A stretch of DNA of 64,000 bases from contig NZ_LKHV02000001.1 in NCBI RefSeq assembly GCF_001431315.2, positions 806,001-870,000 of the forward strand. Direction: 5' to 3'. Source of the DNA: Candidatus Berkiella cookevillensis (GTDB taxonomy: Bacteria > Pseudomonadota > Gammaproteobacteria > Berkiellales > Berkiellaceae). A model generated the notes under the pieces. The model saw nothing but the letters and a program-made list of their open reading frames with translations. It did not search any database and was not told the origin of the DNA. A program made the position numbers and the translations under genes. Within the stretch, counting starts at the first letter, position 1. Each line of letters begins with the position of its first letter. Positions 27,197-35,483 of this stretch are shown one piece after another.

Positions 27197-28744
27197 ATGG
27201 TCAATAAAGTTATGGCGTATTCCGCATATATACGTGCATTTAATCACCTTATTAATGGTAATGAAAAAAAAGCTAGAGTAGAGCTCGGTAAATTAAAAGA
27301 AACCTGGGGAAAAACAGGCATAAACATTGATATAGATGAGTCTATTCAAAAAATGAATGCAGAAATTAAGCGGCTTAATGAGAAAGGCCTTATAGAATCT
27401 TCATTACCAATCTCTAGAAATGAATTAGCAAGTAATCCTTATGTTGATAATGAATATCAGTCCACCAGGCGTAGTAAATCTGTAAAAAGAGAAGTGAGCG
27501 GAATGCCAAGATCGCAAAGCGCACCCGACTTACACAATTTAGCTCATGATGATCTCAATTTTGAGTTTGATAAGGACACTAAACTTGGCAGTGGTACCTT
27601 GTCATTTAATGATTATACGGATAGTGATATATACGAAGGAGCGACTAAATTACCTGTTTCAGAAATAGAAAGTGGGAATATTACTATTAGTTATAATAAT
27701 GTTGCTTTCGGTGGCTATGCGCCTAATTTACGGATTGATTTCCGAGCTAAACTTTCATTAATGCACAATAGTGAAGAGAGAGTAGCTGCACTAGATAATT
27801 ATTTGAATTTAAAAGGAATTATTATCCAGAATAGTCAAGATTTAACGCCTGTAGATTTTGTAAAACAAATCGCAGGGCATATTAATAACGATAATAGTTT
27901 GTCTCTAGAAGAGAAAGAAGCCAATTTGGAAGAAATAACAAGAAGAATTACACAAATGATGCTAAATGAAACAGATGTTTCAAATGACTATATGTTGAGT
28001 ACCAATGAAAAAATTAGAGGTAGAAATTATGGACACGTTGGATCAGCAGGTGGATTAATAAACTCTTTATTTTCCAATGTGGTAATGCATGATAATAAGA
28101 ATATGCATGGCACTATATCAACAAATGCTTTAATAAAAGCTGGAACAGCGGATTGTCGTGCTACTAATGCTACTTATGCTTCGCTTCTTAACGTTGGTTA
28201 TGAAGTTATTGCTTCGGATAAACAAGCAAAAATATTGTATACAAAGATGGCGCATGGAACGAACAAAGATGACTTTGCAAACTGTAGTCCCGAAGATCAT
28301 AATGTTGTTGTTGTAAAAGATAAAAATGATAAGGTAACTGTTTTAGATGCTTATTTCGAGCATGTAAATGGCACATCACTCCGAGATGCAATAAGAGGGA
28401 CTGTATCAGAAGGCTCATTGAAAAAAGATGAAAATGAAGTAGGTGGTTCAAGAACGTGGGCTTTCCAAATTCCTGGTGCTCCTCCGTACCCAAGTCAACA
28501 ACAAATTAAAGCAAACTCGGTTGTGTTAAATACCGCTTCGTCTATCGTACCTCGTCCTCTTGAGCCAGTTGCAACAGATGAAAATATAGATCCGAACAAA
28601 ATAAATGCTCAACAAACGAAAAGACAGGTGTATCTTCCTGAGTTTAAACAGAGTCATTCAGGCCAGCTCCGAAAAGCTGCGCCTTTGGTTGAAGTGGCAC
28701 CCGAAAAAACTAATGAAAAAACAATGCGTCTTAAAAAACAATAG
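27197..28744 (+). CDS. Orphan protein with transglutaminase/papain-like Cys-His-Asp pattern; effector candidate
   Basis: I do not recognise a named family. The 515-residue protein has no signal peptide or membrane segment. The C-terminal half shows a plausible catalytic triad: Cys320 in GTADCRATNATYASLLN, His368 in EDHNVVVV and Asp384 in VTVLDAYFEH. Cys-x47-His-x15-Asp spacing and the helix after the Cys resemble transglutaminase-like cysteine enzymes. The N-terminal 70 residues are helical and basic; 80-130 is low-complexity and Ser/Arg-rich (RRSKSVKREVSGMPRSQS). The C-terminus is rich in Pro, Glu and Lys, as in type IV effectors. A site GAGGA lies 8-9 bases before the ATG. It stands alone beside decayed IS copies. 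Peptidase, deamidase or transglutaminase activity is inferred only. Confidence 0.82.
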   Translation: MVNKVMAYSAYIRAFNHLINGNEKKARVELGKLKETWGKTGINIDIDESIQKMNAEIKRLNEKGLIESSLPISRNELASNPYVDNEYQSTRRSKSVKREVSGMPRSQSAPDLHNLAHDDLNFEFDKDTKLGSGTLSFNDYTDSDIYEGATKLPVSEIESGNITISYNNVAFGGYAPNLRIDFRAKLSLMHNSEERVAALDNYLNLKGIIIQNSQDLTPVDFVKQIAGHINNDNSLSLEEKEANLEEITRRITQMMLNETDVSNDYMLSTNEKIRGRNYGHVGSAGGLINSLFSNVVMHDNKNMHGTISTNALIKAGTADCRATNATYASLLNVGYEVIASDKQAKILYTKMAHGTNKDDFANCSPEDHNVVVVKDKNDKVTVLDAYFEHVNGTSLRDAIRGTVSEGSLKKDENEVGGSRTWAFQIPGAPPYPSQQQIKANSVVLNTASSIVPRPLEPVATDENIDPNKINAQQTKRQVYLPEFKQSHSGQLRKAAPLVEVAPEKTNEKTMRLKKQ

Positions 28745-28766
28745 AAAATTGAACATTAAAAATTTT

Positions 28767-30836
28767 CTAATTAGGTGGATTCCAGATAATAAGTGGCAAC
28801 ATGCTATTTTCTTTATCTGTCCACAGTAAAGAGCTTTTCGCTTTCTGGGATAAACTGATTGAGTGATCGACTTTATAGAGCCAAGGCGCTAATTCAGGAT
28901 CGCGAGACAGCAATGCCCAGGTAGAGGGTAATGTACCTTTTTTAAGCTCTCCAGCTGTTTCTACCCAGAAATGCCAGAGTGATTTGTGTTGCGCGAGCGC
29001 TTGAGTGATTGGCTTTAGATCAATAAATTTATTTGAAGTATGAAAGGCAATGATGCCATTGGGCTTTAAATGTTGTCGATATAGTTCTAGTGCTTCCACA
29101 GTGATTAAATGAAAAGGAATGGAGTCGCCGTTAAAAGCATCAAGGGCAATCAAATCATATTGTTGTGATCCAAGTTGATTTAATATTTCCTGCATTTCAA
29201 TTCGGCCATCACCTAAATAAAAATTTGTTTTGACTTTTGCATTTTGAATGAAACTAAAATAAGTTTGGCTAATGGATAGCATTTTAGAGTCTATTTCATA
29301 GAAATCTATCTGGTCTTTGCTATTACACAGCGCTGCAATAGTACCCGTGCCTAAGCCTACAACAGCTATCTTTAAAGAAGGGGTGCGTTTTCTTAAAAAA
29401 TGAATGGAATAACCTATACCAGATTTTTTGCCATAATAGGTGGTCGCGATATTTTTATGGAAAGGAGCTAGAAATTGTTTACCATGTATGATTGGCCCAT
29501 GTACTAAGCGCCTATGGTTATTATCTGGGTGCGTTACAGAATGGACATCTTCTACCCTGATGATACCATAAGCACTTCTGGTTTTTGTTATGAGATGAAT
29601 ATGATTGTTAAACATAGGTTCCAGATGCACTAATCCAAAAGCGCATAGGCTAAGCACGCTACATGATATAGCAAATAAATCCCATTTATGCTGTGTTGTA
29701 GCGTATTGCTTATATAATATATATGTACTGATACCAGCAATTATAATAAAGGGAATATAGAAATCCCATAAATCATTAAAGAGCCAATAGCCGCCCAGTG
29801 TGACGAAGAGTCCGCCCAGCACACCACCGAGTGACATGATTAAATAAAATAAGGTTAAGTATTGTGTACTTGGTTTGCGTTGAATTAATTCTCCATGGCA
29901 CAGCATACATACAGAATAGAGTAAAGCTAGAACAACAGTGACTCCATTTAAGAAGTTATTTACAATTGCATTACTGTGTATAGACCATGCTAATAATAAA
30001 ATCCATATCCCAATAGAGAGCGCCCAGAAGTTTCGGTTATATTGCTTAGGCTTAGCAAAAGTCACTATAAAAGTTACTAAATAGAGTGAGAGTGGCAATA
30101 TCCAAATAAGAGGCATGTTAATAATATTTTGTAAGATAAAATTAGTGCTGGCCAACATAAAAGCACTGCTGAGTGTGGTAAGCCCCAGCCATAGTAATAT
30201 AGTTTTATGATTCGGTGCAGCAGTGATTGTGTCTATTTTTTCAACGTATTTAGATTTTAGTCCAAGTAAGGGTAGGGCAGATAAGGTGCACAAAGCAGCA
30301 AAGATAAAGTATAAGATATTCCAACCCGCTATTTGTTGATCTAATCTTAGCCACCATTCCAGAGCAAAAGGAAAGCAAAATAAACCTAAGAGAGAACCTG
30401 CATTTGAAATAGAATAAAAATAATAAGGAAAATCAGTTCTTTTTATCTGACAGTACCAACTTTGCAATAAGGGACTTGTCGAAGAAAGTAGGGCAAATGG
30501 CAGCAAAATTTTGATCGTGAGTAATTGCATTAATATGAGAGGTGGCCACTGTTGAGAATCGGTCAGTGAACTTGGTAAAGTATTATCGATGAAATAAAAA
30601 GACAGTGCCAACATGCAGCAATGTACAATAACTTGAAGTTTGAAGCTTTGTTTAGAAAGCAAATAGGCATAAGTGTAACCGAGTAATAAGCCACCTTGAA
30701 AAAACAGCATACACACTACCCAAACAAAGACAGAGCCACCAAAAGAGGGAAGTAGACTTTTGGCCAAGACGGGTTGGATAATAAAAATTAAAAAAGCACT
30801 TAAGAAGGTTGTGCAAGCGTAGATTATTTTATTCAT
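28767..30836 (-). CDS. Membrane-bound spermidine synthase-like protein (MFS/SpeE fusion)
   Basis: Fusion of an N-terminal multi-helix membrane part (about residues 1-420, roughly 11-12 hydrophobic segments) and a C-terminal spermidine synthase/methyltransferase-fold domain. The latter shows IAVVGLGTGTIAAL (nucleotide-binding glycine motif), IDFYEIDSKML, FYLGDGRIEM and DLIALDAFNGDSIP. Family members are often annotated as fused MFS/spermidine synthase; activity is uncertain, and the usual aminopropyl-transferase active-site Asp pattern is only partly kept. The gene follows parA by 7 bases on the same strand, suggesting co-transcription without an obvious shared role. Confidence 0.85.
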   Translation of the reverse strand: MNKIIYACTTFLSAFLIFIIQPVLAKSLLPSFGGSVFVWVVCMLFFQGGLLLGYTYAYLLSKQSFKLQVIVHCCMLALSFYFIDNTLPSSLTDSQQWPPLILMQLLTIKILLPFALLSSTSPLLQSWYCQIKRTDFPYYFYSISNAGSLLGLFCFPFALEWWLRLDQQIAGWNILYFIFAALCTLSALPLLGLKSKYVEKIDTITAAPNHKTILLWLGLTTLSSAFMLASTNFILQNIINMPLIWILPLSLYLVTFIVTFAKPKQYNRNFWALSIGIWILLLAWSIHSNAIVNNFLNGVTVVLALLYSVCMLCHGELIQRKPSTQYLTLFYLIMSLGGVLGGLFVTLGGYWLFNDLWDFYIPFIIIAGISTYILYKQYATTQHKWDLFAISCSVLSLCAFGLVHLEPMFNNHIHLITKTRSAYGIIRVEDVHSVTHPDNNHRRLVHGPIIHGKQFLAPFHKNIATTYYGKKSGIGYSIHFLRKRTPSLKIAVVGLGTGTIAALCNSKDQIDFYEIDSKMLSISQTYFSFIQNAKVKTNFYLGDGRIEMQEILNQLGSQQYDLIALDAFNGDSIPFHLITVEALELYRQHLKPNGIIAFHTSNKFIDLKPITQALAQHKSLWHFWVETAGELKKGTLPSTWALLSRDPELAPWLYKVDHSISLSQKAKSSLLWTDKENSMLPLIIWNPPN

Positions 30837-30843
30837 ACATAGC

Positions 30844-31758
30844 TTAACAATCAGCTGTTTCTAAAACGTTTTTTTCTTCTTCAATTTCTTCAAGTGCATT
30901 GGGAGAATTGGAAAAATCATGCTGCGCAATAAAATTATCAGGATTTTCTACAACTTTAGGGCATGAGCGAAAGGCATCAGGTTGCGTAATCTCGCGAGTT
31001 TGAAGGGTTTGAAAGATTCTTAAAAATTCAGTCGTGATTTTGTGTTTTTTAGCAAAGTGAATCATAGGTAGCGCACTATCATGTGATTCTCGGATCACGA
31101 CGCTTGAGGTTAAATAGGTTGGTATGATGGGTAAGCCTTCATTGATAAGTTCATCGACTAATTTTTTGGGTAAGCTTGCTTGTGGCATAAATTGATTGAC
31201 AATAACGCCTTCAACACGTAAATGTTTATTGTATTTCTCTCTAATATCTGTCACACCTTTAAAGAGATGGTAGATGGCATTACGAGAGAATAAATCGCAA
31301 TCAAAGGGAATAAGGCAGGTATCCGTTGCAATTAAGGCAGACTGAGTAAAAATATTCATGGCTGGCGGAGTGTCCATAAAAATATTATCAAAGTGGCCAC
31401 ATTGATCGAGTAGATTTCTTAATTTATACATCTTGTGTCGTGTATCCAGCTTTGTCATTAAAAATTCAAGTTCATGACAGCTTGGTAATATGTATAAATT
31501 CTTAAAAGGCGTTGCGTGTATATAATTTTGTGCCTGAGATGAGCTAAAGTTGAAATTTAAGATTTCATTAAAATAGTCCGCTAAGGTTGGCTTACAGAGA
31601 TTGGCTTTGTTGCCTAAGAGATATTGCGTTGAATTTGCTTGTGGATCTAGGTCGACAACGAGTGTTTTTAGCCCTTTTTCGGCGCTGATAGCAGCAAGAT
31701 TGCAGGTGATTGTCGATTTTCCTACACCGCCTTTTTGGTTAAAAATGACCCTACGCAT
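30844..31758 (-). CDS. ParA family ATPase, orphan
   Basis: MinD/ParA-type deviant Walker ATPase that positions DNA or protein cargo. The motif KGGVGKST is at residues 9-16, followed by VVDLDPQANSTQYLLG and the switch DTPPAMN. The C-terminal 50 residues extend beyond the core and are acidic (LEEIEEEKNV). No parB or parS-like repeat was seen nearby, so it is probably not the chromosomal partition gene; positioning of another cargo is possible. GGAG lies 8 bases before the ATG. Divergent from korA, and followed closely by the spermidine synthase fusion. Confidence 0.88.
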   Translation of the reverse strand: MRRVIFNQKGGVGKSTITCNLAAISAEKGLKTLVVDLDPQANSTQYLLGNKANLCKPTLADYFNEILNFNFSSSQAQNYIHATPFKNLYILPSCHELEFLMTKLDTRHKMYKLRNLLDQCGHFDNIFMDTPPAMNIFTQSALIATDTCLIPFDCDLFSRNAIYHLFKGVTDIREKYNKHLRVEGVIVNQFMPQASLPKKLVDELINEGLPIIPTYLTSSVVIRESHDSALPMIHFAKKHKITTEFLRIFQTLQTREITQPDAFRSCPKVVENPDNFIAQHDFSNSPNALEEIEEEKNVLETADC

Positions 31759-31883
31759 TCCTTGTCTCCACGCTTATTTTATAAGTGAGTTAGTTAATTG
31801 TTTATGACTGTCTGGTATAACCAACTAAAATGGTATAGTATCACATGATTTACTCAATTTTAGTTTTAACCACTTAAAAACAT

Positions 31884-33761
31884 ATGCCTACTTTTGAAAA
31901 AACCATACTTGAAGCCAAGTCTAATCGCAAGGCCTTAACCCAGGTCGACATCCACTTTGCAGGGGATTCGGGTGACGGTATGCAAGTATTAGGCATGCGT
32001 TTTAGCGAAGCCAGCTCTATTGCTGGAAATGATCTTCGAACCTTTCCTGATTATCCTGCAGAAATACGTGCACCACAAGGGACACTTGCAGGTGTCTCAG
32101 GCTTTCAGATTAGTTTTTCTTCGCATTCCATTTATACACAAGGCGATCAATTTGATGTATTGGTGGCAATGAATCCTGCTGCATTTACGGTAACCATAGG
32201 TGCTTTGAAGAAGGGAGGCATTTTACTGGTTGATGAAGATAAATTTGTTAAAAAAGAATATGAGAAAATTGGTTTTAGTGAAAATCCATTGCTGGCACCT
32301 GAAATGCAGCAATTTCGTATCATTGCGATACCTTTGACGCAATTGACACTCAAAAGTGTGGAAAATATAGATTTATCTCGCTCCAAAGCAAGAAAATGCA
32401 AAAATATGTTTGTATTGGGTTTATTGTTTTGGCTATACAATCGACCATTAGAGCCGACTAAAAATTGGATTCAACACAGATTTAAAAGTGAACCTGATCT
32501 GTTGGCTGCCAATATACAAGCCTTAAGAGCTGGTTATAACTATGCAATAACGACTGAGCTTTTTACAGAGTATTACTCCGTTGAAAAGGCAGAACTTGCC
32601 AAAGGTAAATACAGACAAGTAACAGGTAATCAAGCTATTGTGCTGGGATGCCTTGCTGTAGCAGATGAGAATCAACAGTCACTCTTTATGAGTGGTTATC
32701 CTATTACACCTGCTTCCGATATTTTGCATGAGATGGCACGATATCCTCATATGGGTGTAAAAACTTTCCAAGCAGAAGATGAAATAGCGGCAGTGGGTGC
32801 AGCACTTGGGGCTGCATTTGCGGGTGAACTGGCTTTAACGGCAACCAGTGGTCCAGGGCTTGATTTGATGGGTGAAACCCTTGGCTTGGCAGTGATGGTT
32901 GAGTTGCCTTTGGTGGTTATTGATGTACAGCGTGCAGGACCTTCAACAGGGATGCCAACCAAAGTAGAGCAATCAGATTTATTTTTAGCATTATATGGCC
33001 GACATGGCGAGTGTCCTGTGCCGGTATTGGCAGCAAAATCAGCCGGTGATTGTTTTGATATGGTGCGATTGGCCTTTAAAATCGCAGTAAAGTATATGAC
33101 ACCCGTTATACTATTATCCGATGCGTATATTGCAAATTGTGCTGAGCCTTGGAAAATTCCTAGCAGTGAGCAGTTAGAGGCTGATACATTAGAAATTCAC
33201 TACCATCAAGAGAGTGAGAATTTTGCTCCGTATAAAAGAGTATTAGACACTTTGGCAAGAAATTGGGCGATTCCTGGTACACCTGGTCTTGAGCATCGTA
33301 TTGGCGGACTTGAGAAGAAAGATGTTACGGGTGAAATTAGTTACAGTGCGCAAAATCATGAGCAAATGGTTCGTTTAAGAAGAGAAAAAATAAAACGCGT
33401 ACAAACTTTATTACCTTCCTTAGAATTAATTGGGGAAGACAGTGGTGATGTGCTTGTTATAGGTTGGGGTAGTACCTATGGTGTGACATTGACAGCTGTA
33501 CAACAATTGCAACGGCAAGGCCATTCTATTAGCTATGTATCTTTATTGTCTCTGTATCCTTTTCAAGAAGCGTTGGAAGGGTATTTGAAGCAATTTAAGC
33601 ATATTTTTGTTGTTGAATTAAATGATGGACAAGTCTGCCAACTTATTCGTGCACAATTCTTAGTACCTGCAGTCTCTATTTCAAAAATTCAAGGTAAGCC
33701 TTTTCTGGTTCAAGAATTAGTAGATAGATTATCTCAATTCTTTGCGCCAGCATTGTCTTAG
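31884..33761 (+). CDS. korA: 2-oxoacid:ferredoxin oxidoreductase, fused gamma-alpha subunit (KorA)
   Basis: Large subunit of a two-subunit 2-oxoglutarate (or 2-oxoacid):ferredoxin oxidoreductase. The N-terminal about 190 residues are the gamma domain (FAGDSGDGMQVLG, ALKKGGILLVDED) and the rest is the alpha domain (SGYPITPASDILHEMA, ATSGPGLDLMGETLG, QRAGPSTGMPTKVEQSDL). The 625-residue fused type is usual for aerobes. The beta subunit follows after 12 bases. Decarboxylates 2-oxoglutarate to succinyl-CoA and reduces ferredoxin. No ferredoxin gene is adjacent. Specificity for 2-oxoglutarate over pyruvate is by family resemblance. Confidence 0.9.
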   Translation: MPTFEKTILEAKSNRKALTQVDIHFAGDSGDGMQVLGMRFSEASSIAGNDLRTFPDYPAEIRAPQGTLAGVSGFQISFSSHSIYTQGDQFDVLVAMNPAAFTVTIGALKKGGILLVDEDKFVKKEYEKIGFSENPLLAPEMQQFRIIAIPLTQLTLKSVENIDLSRSKARKCKNMFVLGLLFWLYNRPLEPTKNWIQHRFKSEPDLLAANIQALRAGYNYAITTELFTEYYSVEKAELAKGKYRQVTGNQAIVLGCLAVADENQQSLFMSGYPITPASDILHEMARYPHMGVKTFQAEDEIAAVGAALGAAFAGELALTATSGPGLDLMGETLGLAVMVELPLVVIDVQRAGPSTGMPTKVEQSDLFLALYGRHGECPVPVLAAKSAGDCFDMVRLAFKIAVKYMTPVILLSDAYIANCAEPWKIPSSEQLEADTLEIHYHQESENFAPYKRVLDTLARNWAIPGTPGLEHRIGGLEKKDVTGEISYSAQNHEQMVRLRREKIKRVQTLLPSLELIGEDSGDVLVIGWGSTYGVTLTAVQQLQRQGHSISYVSLLSLYPFQEALEGYLKQFKHIFVVELNDGQVCQLIRAQFLVPAVSISKIQGKPFLVQELVDRLSQFFAPALS

Positions 33762-33773
33762 TGGGTTATTATT

Positions 33774-34793
33774 ATGCAAAATGAAAAAAAGCTACATCTT
33801 CAAAAGCCAATGCTCAACCCACAAGATTTTGCGAGTAACCAAGAGGTGCGGTGGTGTCCGGGCTGTGGTGACTACGCTATTTTAAAAGCAGTGCAACGTG
33901 TGCTTTCTCAATTGGATACACCTAAAGAAAATTTTGTATTTGTGTCTGGTATTGGTTGCGCCAGTCGTTTTCCTTATTATTTAAGCACCTATGGATTTCA
34001 TACTATTCATGGTCGTGCACCTTGTATTGCGACAGGTATAAAATTGGCCAAACCTGAATTGCAAGTTTGGCTTGTGACAGGTGATGGCGATGGTTTGAGT
34101 ATTGGGGCTAATCATCTAATCCACCTCATGCGCCGCAACGTAAATGTAAAGGTTTTATTATTTAATAACCAAATTTATGGCCTAACCAAAGGTCAATATT
34201 CGCCAACTTCCGAAGTAGGTCTTAAAACCAAGTCTTCGCCTTTTGGGGCAATTGAGTCTCCTTTAAATCCTATTATGGTTGCTTTGGCAGCACAATGCAG
34301 TTTTGTGGCACGTGGCATTGATATAGATGCTGTGGGGTTGCCAGATATTATGATAAAAGCAGCGAAGCATCAGGGCACAAGCTTTATTGAAATCTATCAA
34401 AATTGCCATGTTTTTAATGATGGTGCTTTTGATAGTATCAGAGACAAAGGTGCAAGAGACGCAAATACCATCACCTTAATACCAGGCCAGCCCTTATTAT
34501 TTGGCAAAGATAGTAAACGTGGATTAATTGTGCACCCACATGGCATAGAAGTGAAAGAAATTGAATCTCAACAAGATTTAGAAAGTATTACAGTGTATGA
34601 GTCCAATTTGGCTATGGCGGTGCAATTAGCGTCAATCAAAGATCCCAATGTCCCTGTCCCCATCGGCATTTTTTATCAAGAAGAAAGACCTACTTTCGAT
34701 GGTCAAATACAAAATCATATTGATAAAGCAAAACAAGACAAAAAAATATCGTTAGAAGAGGTATTAAATCACGGTCATACTTGGGAAATTTAA
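33774..34793 (+). CDS. korB: 2-oxoacid:ferredoxin oxidoreductase, beta subunit (KorB)
   Basis: Thiamine-diphosphate and [4Fe-4S] subunit partnering KorA. Cluster cysteines are in WCPGCGDY and GIGCASRFPYY; the TPP motif is GDGDGLSIGANH ending in LLFNNQIYGLTKGQ. The 339 residues are normal. ATG lies 12 bases after korA. The paired genes give a CoA-acylating, reversible alternative to the oxoglutarate dehydrogenase complex, matching the glutamate-catabolic GDH of this window. A perfect inverted repeat 37 bases downstream probably ends the transcript. Confidence 0.92.
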   Translation: MQNEKKLHLQKPMLNPQDFASNQEVRWCPGCGDYAILKAVQRVLSQLDTPKENFVFVSGIGCASRFPYYLSTYGFHTIHGRAPCIATGIKLAKPELQVWLVTGDGDGLSIGANHLIHLMRRNVNVKVLLFNNQIYGLTKGQYSPTSEVGLKTKSSPFGAIESPLNPIMVALAAQCSFVARGIDIDAVGLPDIMIKAAKHQGTSFIEIYQNCHVFNDGAFDSIRDKGARDANTITLIPGQPLLFGKDSKRGLIVHPHGIEVKEIESQQDLESITVYESNLAMAVQLASIKDPNVPVPIGIFYQEERPTFDGQIQNHIDKAKQDKKISLEEVLNHGHTWEI

Positions 34794-34829
34794 ATAGCCT
34801 TCGTAATTGAATGAACCTTGTATAGAGCC

Positions 34830-34906
34830 ATTGTAGGGGACGACCATTGTGTCGTCCCGAATCTGAACTGGAAATTTGGGACGACACAATGGTCGTCCCC
34901 TACAAT
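34830..34906. repeat. Perfect 29-bp inverted repeat (family 3); likely bidirectional terminator
   Basis: Two exact arms (34830-34858 and 34878-34906) around a 19-base spacer begin TGTAGGGGACGACCATTGTG and return as its complement. It sits between convergent genes (korB and the GHKL ATPase), where a strong hairpin can stop transcription both ways. Related TGTAGGGG palindromes lie at 50584-50660 and, as one arm, 57213-57239, so it is a dispersed repeat. Confidence 0.8.
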
Positions 34907-34924
34907 AAGAATTATTTTAATTCG

Positions 34925-35470
34925 CTAAACATTATAAATCCGACAGGTCACTTCATTCCCTTGATTATTATAATCCACTTCATCAAAAGCATATTGCCTA
35001 GCAATCATAATACCTCGACCATTGTAGTTGAGCGTATTGTGATGAGATAAAAAATCTTTCCAATTAAAGCCTTTTCCATTATCTTTAATAAAGATAGTGA
35101 TGGCATCAAGTGTTTTTTCAAAAATAACCTTAACTTTTTTGTTACGATTTTCAGTTAAAAAGAGTTTTTCATGTACCGTGTTGAGCCACTTGTTCTTCGT
35201 GAGTATGTTTTTTTTCTCTTCATAAGTAATGCCTAAATTTCCATGTTCAATGGCATTCATAAATAATTCATTTAATCCTGCCTCAGCCTTCAGTGGATTG
35301 GGGCATAAGTTTGATATAAATTGTGCGGTGTTTCGACCTTCTTCAAAGGTCTGAAAGCTGAAATATTTTAATTGAATAATACCTTTAGAGATTGCCTCGT
35401 AGATAGGAATAAGTTGTTCATACTGAGAAAGATCTTTTTCCTGTAAGGAAGATTTTTGAAGGTGAATCAT
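34925..35470 (-). CDS. GHKL ATPase, anti-sigma-factor (RsbW)-like
   Basis: A 181-residue HATPase_c domain protein related to serine-kinase anti-sigma factors. The N box is ELFMNAIEHGN, G1 is IKDNGKGF, and G2 is NGRGIMIARQY, so ATP binding looks intact. There is no transmembrane or receiver domain. I start at the ATG at 35470, where GAGGA lies 10 bases upstream, rather than at the TTG three codons earlier, which abuts that site. It begins 13 bases after the slt stop. No RsbV-like antagonist or sigma factor is nearby; the partner is unknown. Confidence 0.82.
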   Translation of the reverse strand: MIHLQKSSLQEKDLSQYEQLIPIYEAISKGIIQLKYFSFQTFEEGRNTAQFISNLCPNPLKAEAGLNELFMNAIEHGNLGITYEEKKNILTKNKWLNTVHEKLFLTENRNKKVKVIFEKTLDAITIFIKDNGKGFNWKDFLSHHNTLNYNGRGIMIARQYAFDEVDYNNQGNEVTCRIYNV

Positions 35471-35483
35471 ATGAAACAATCCT

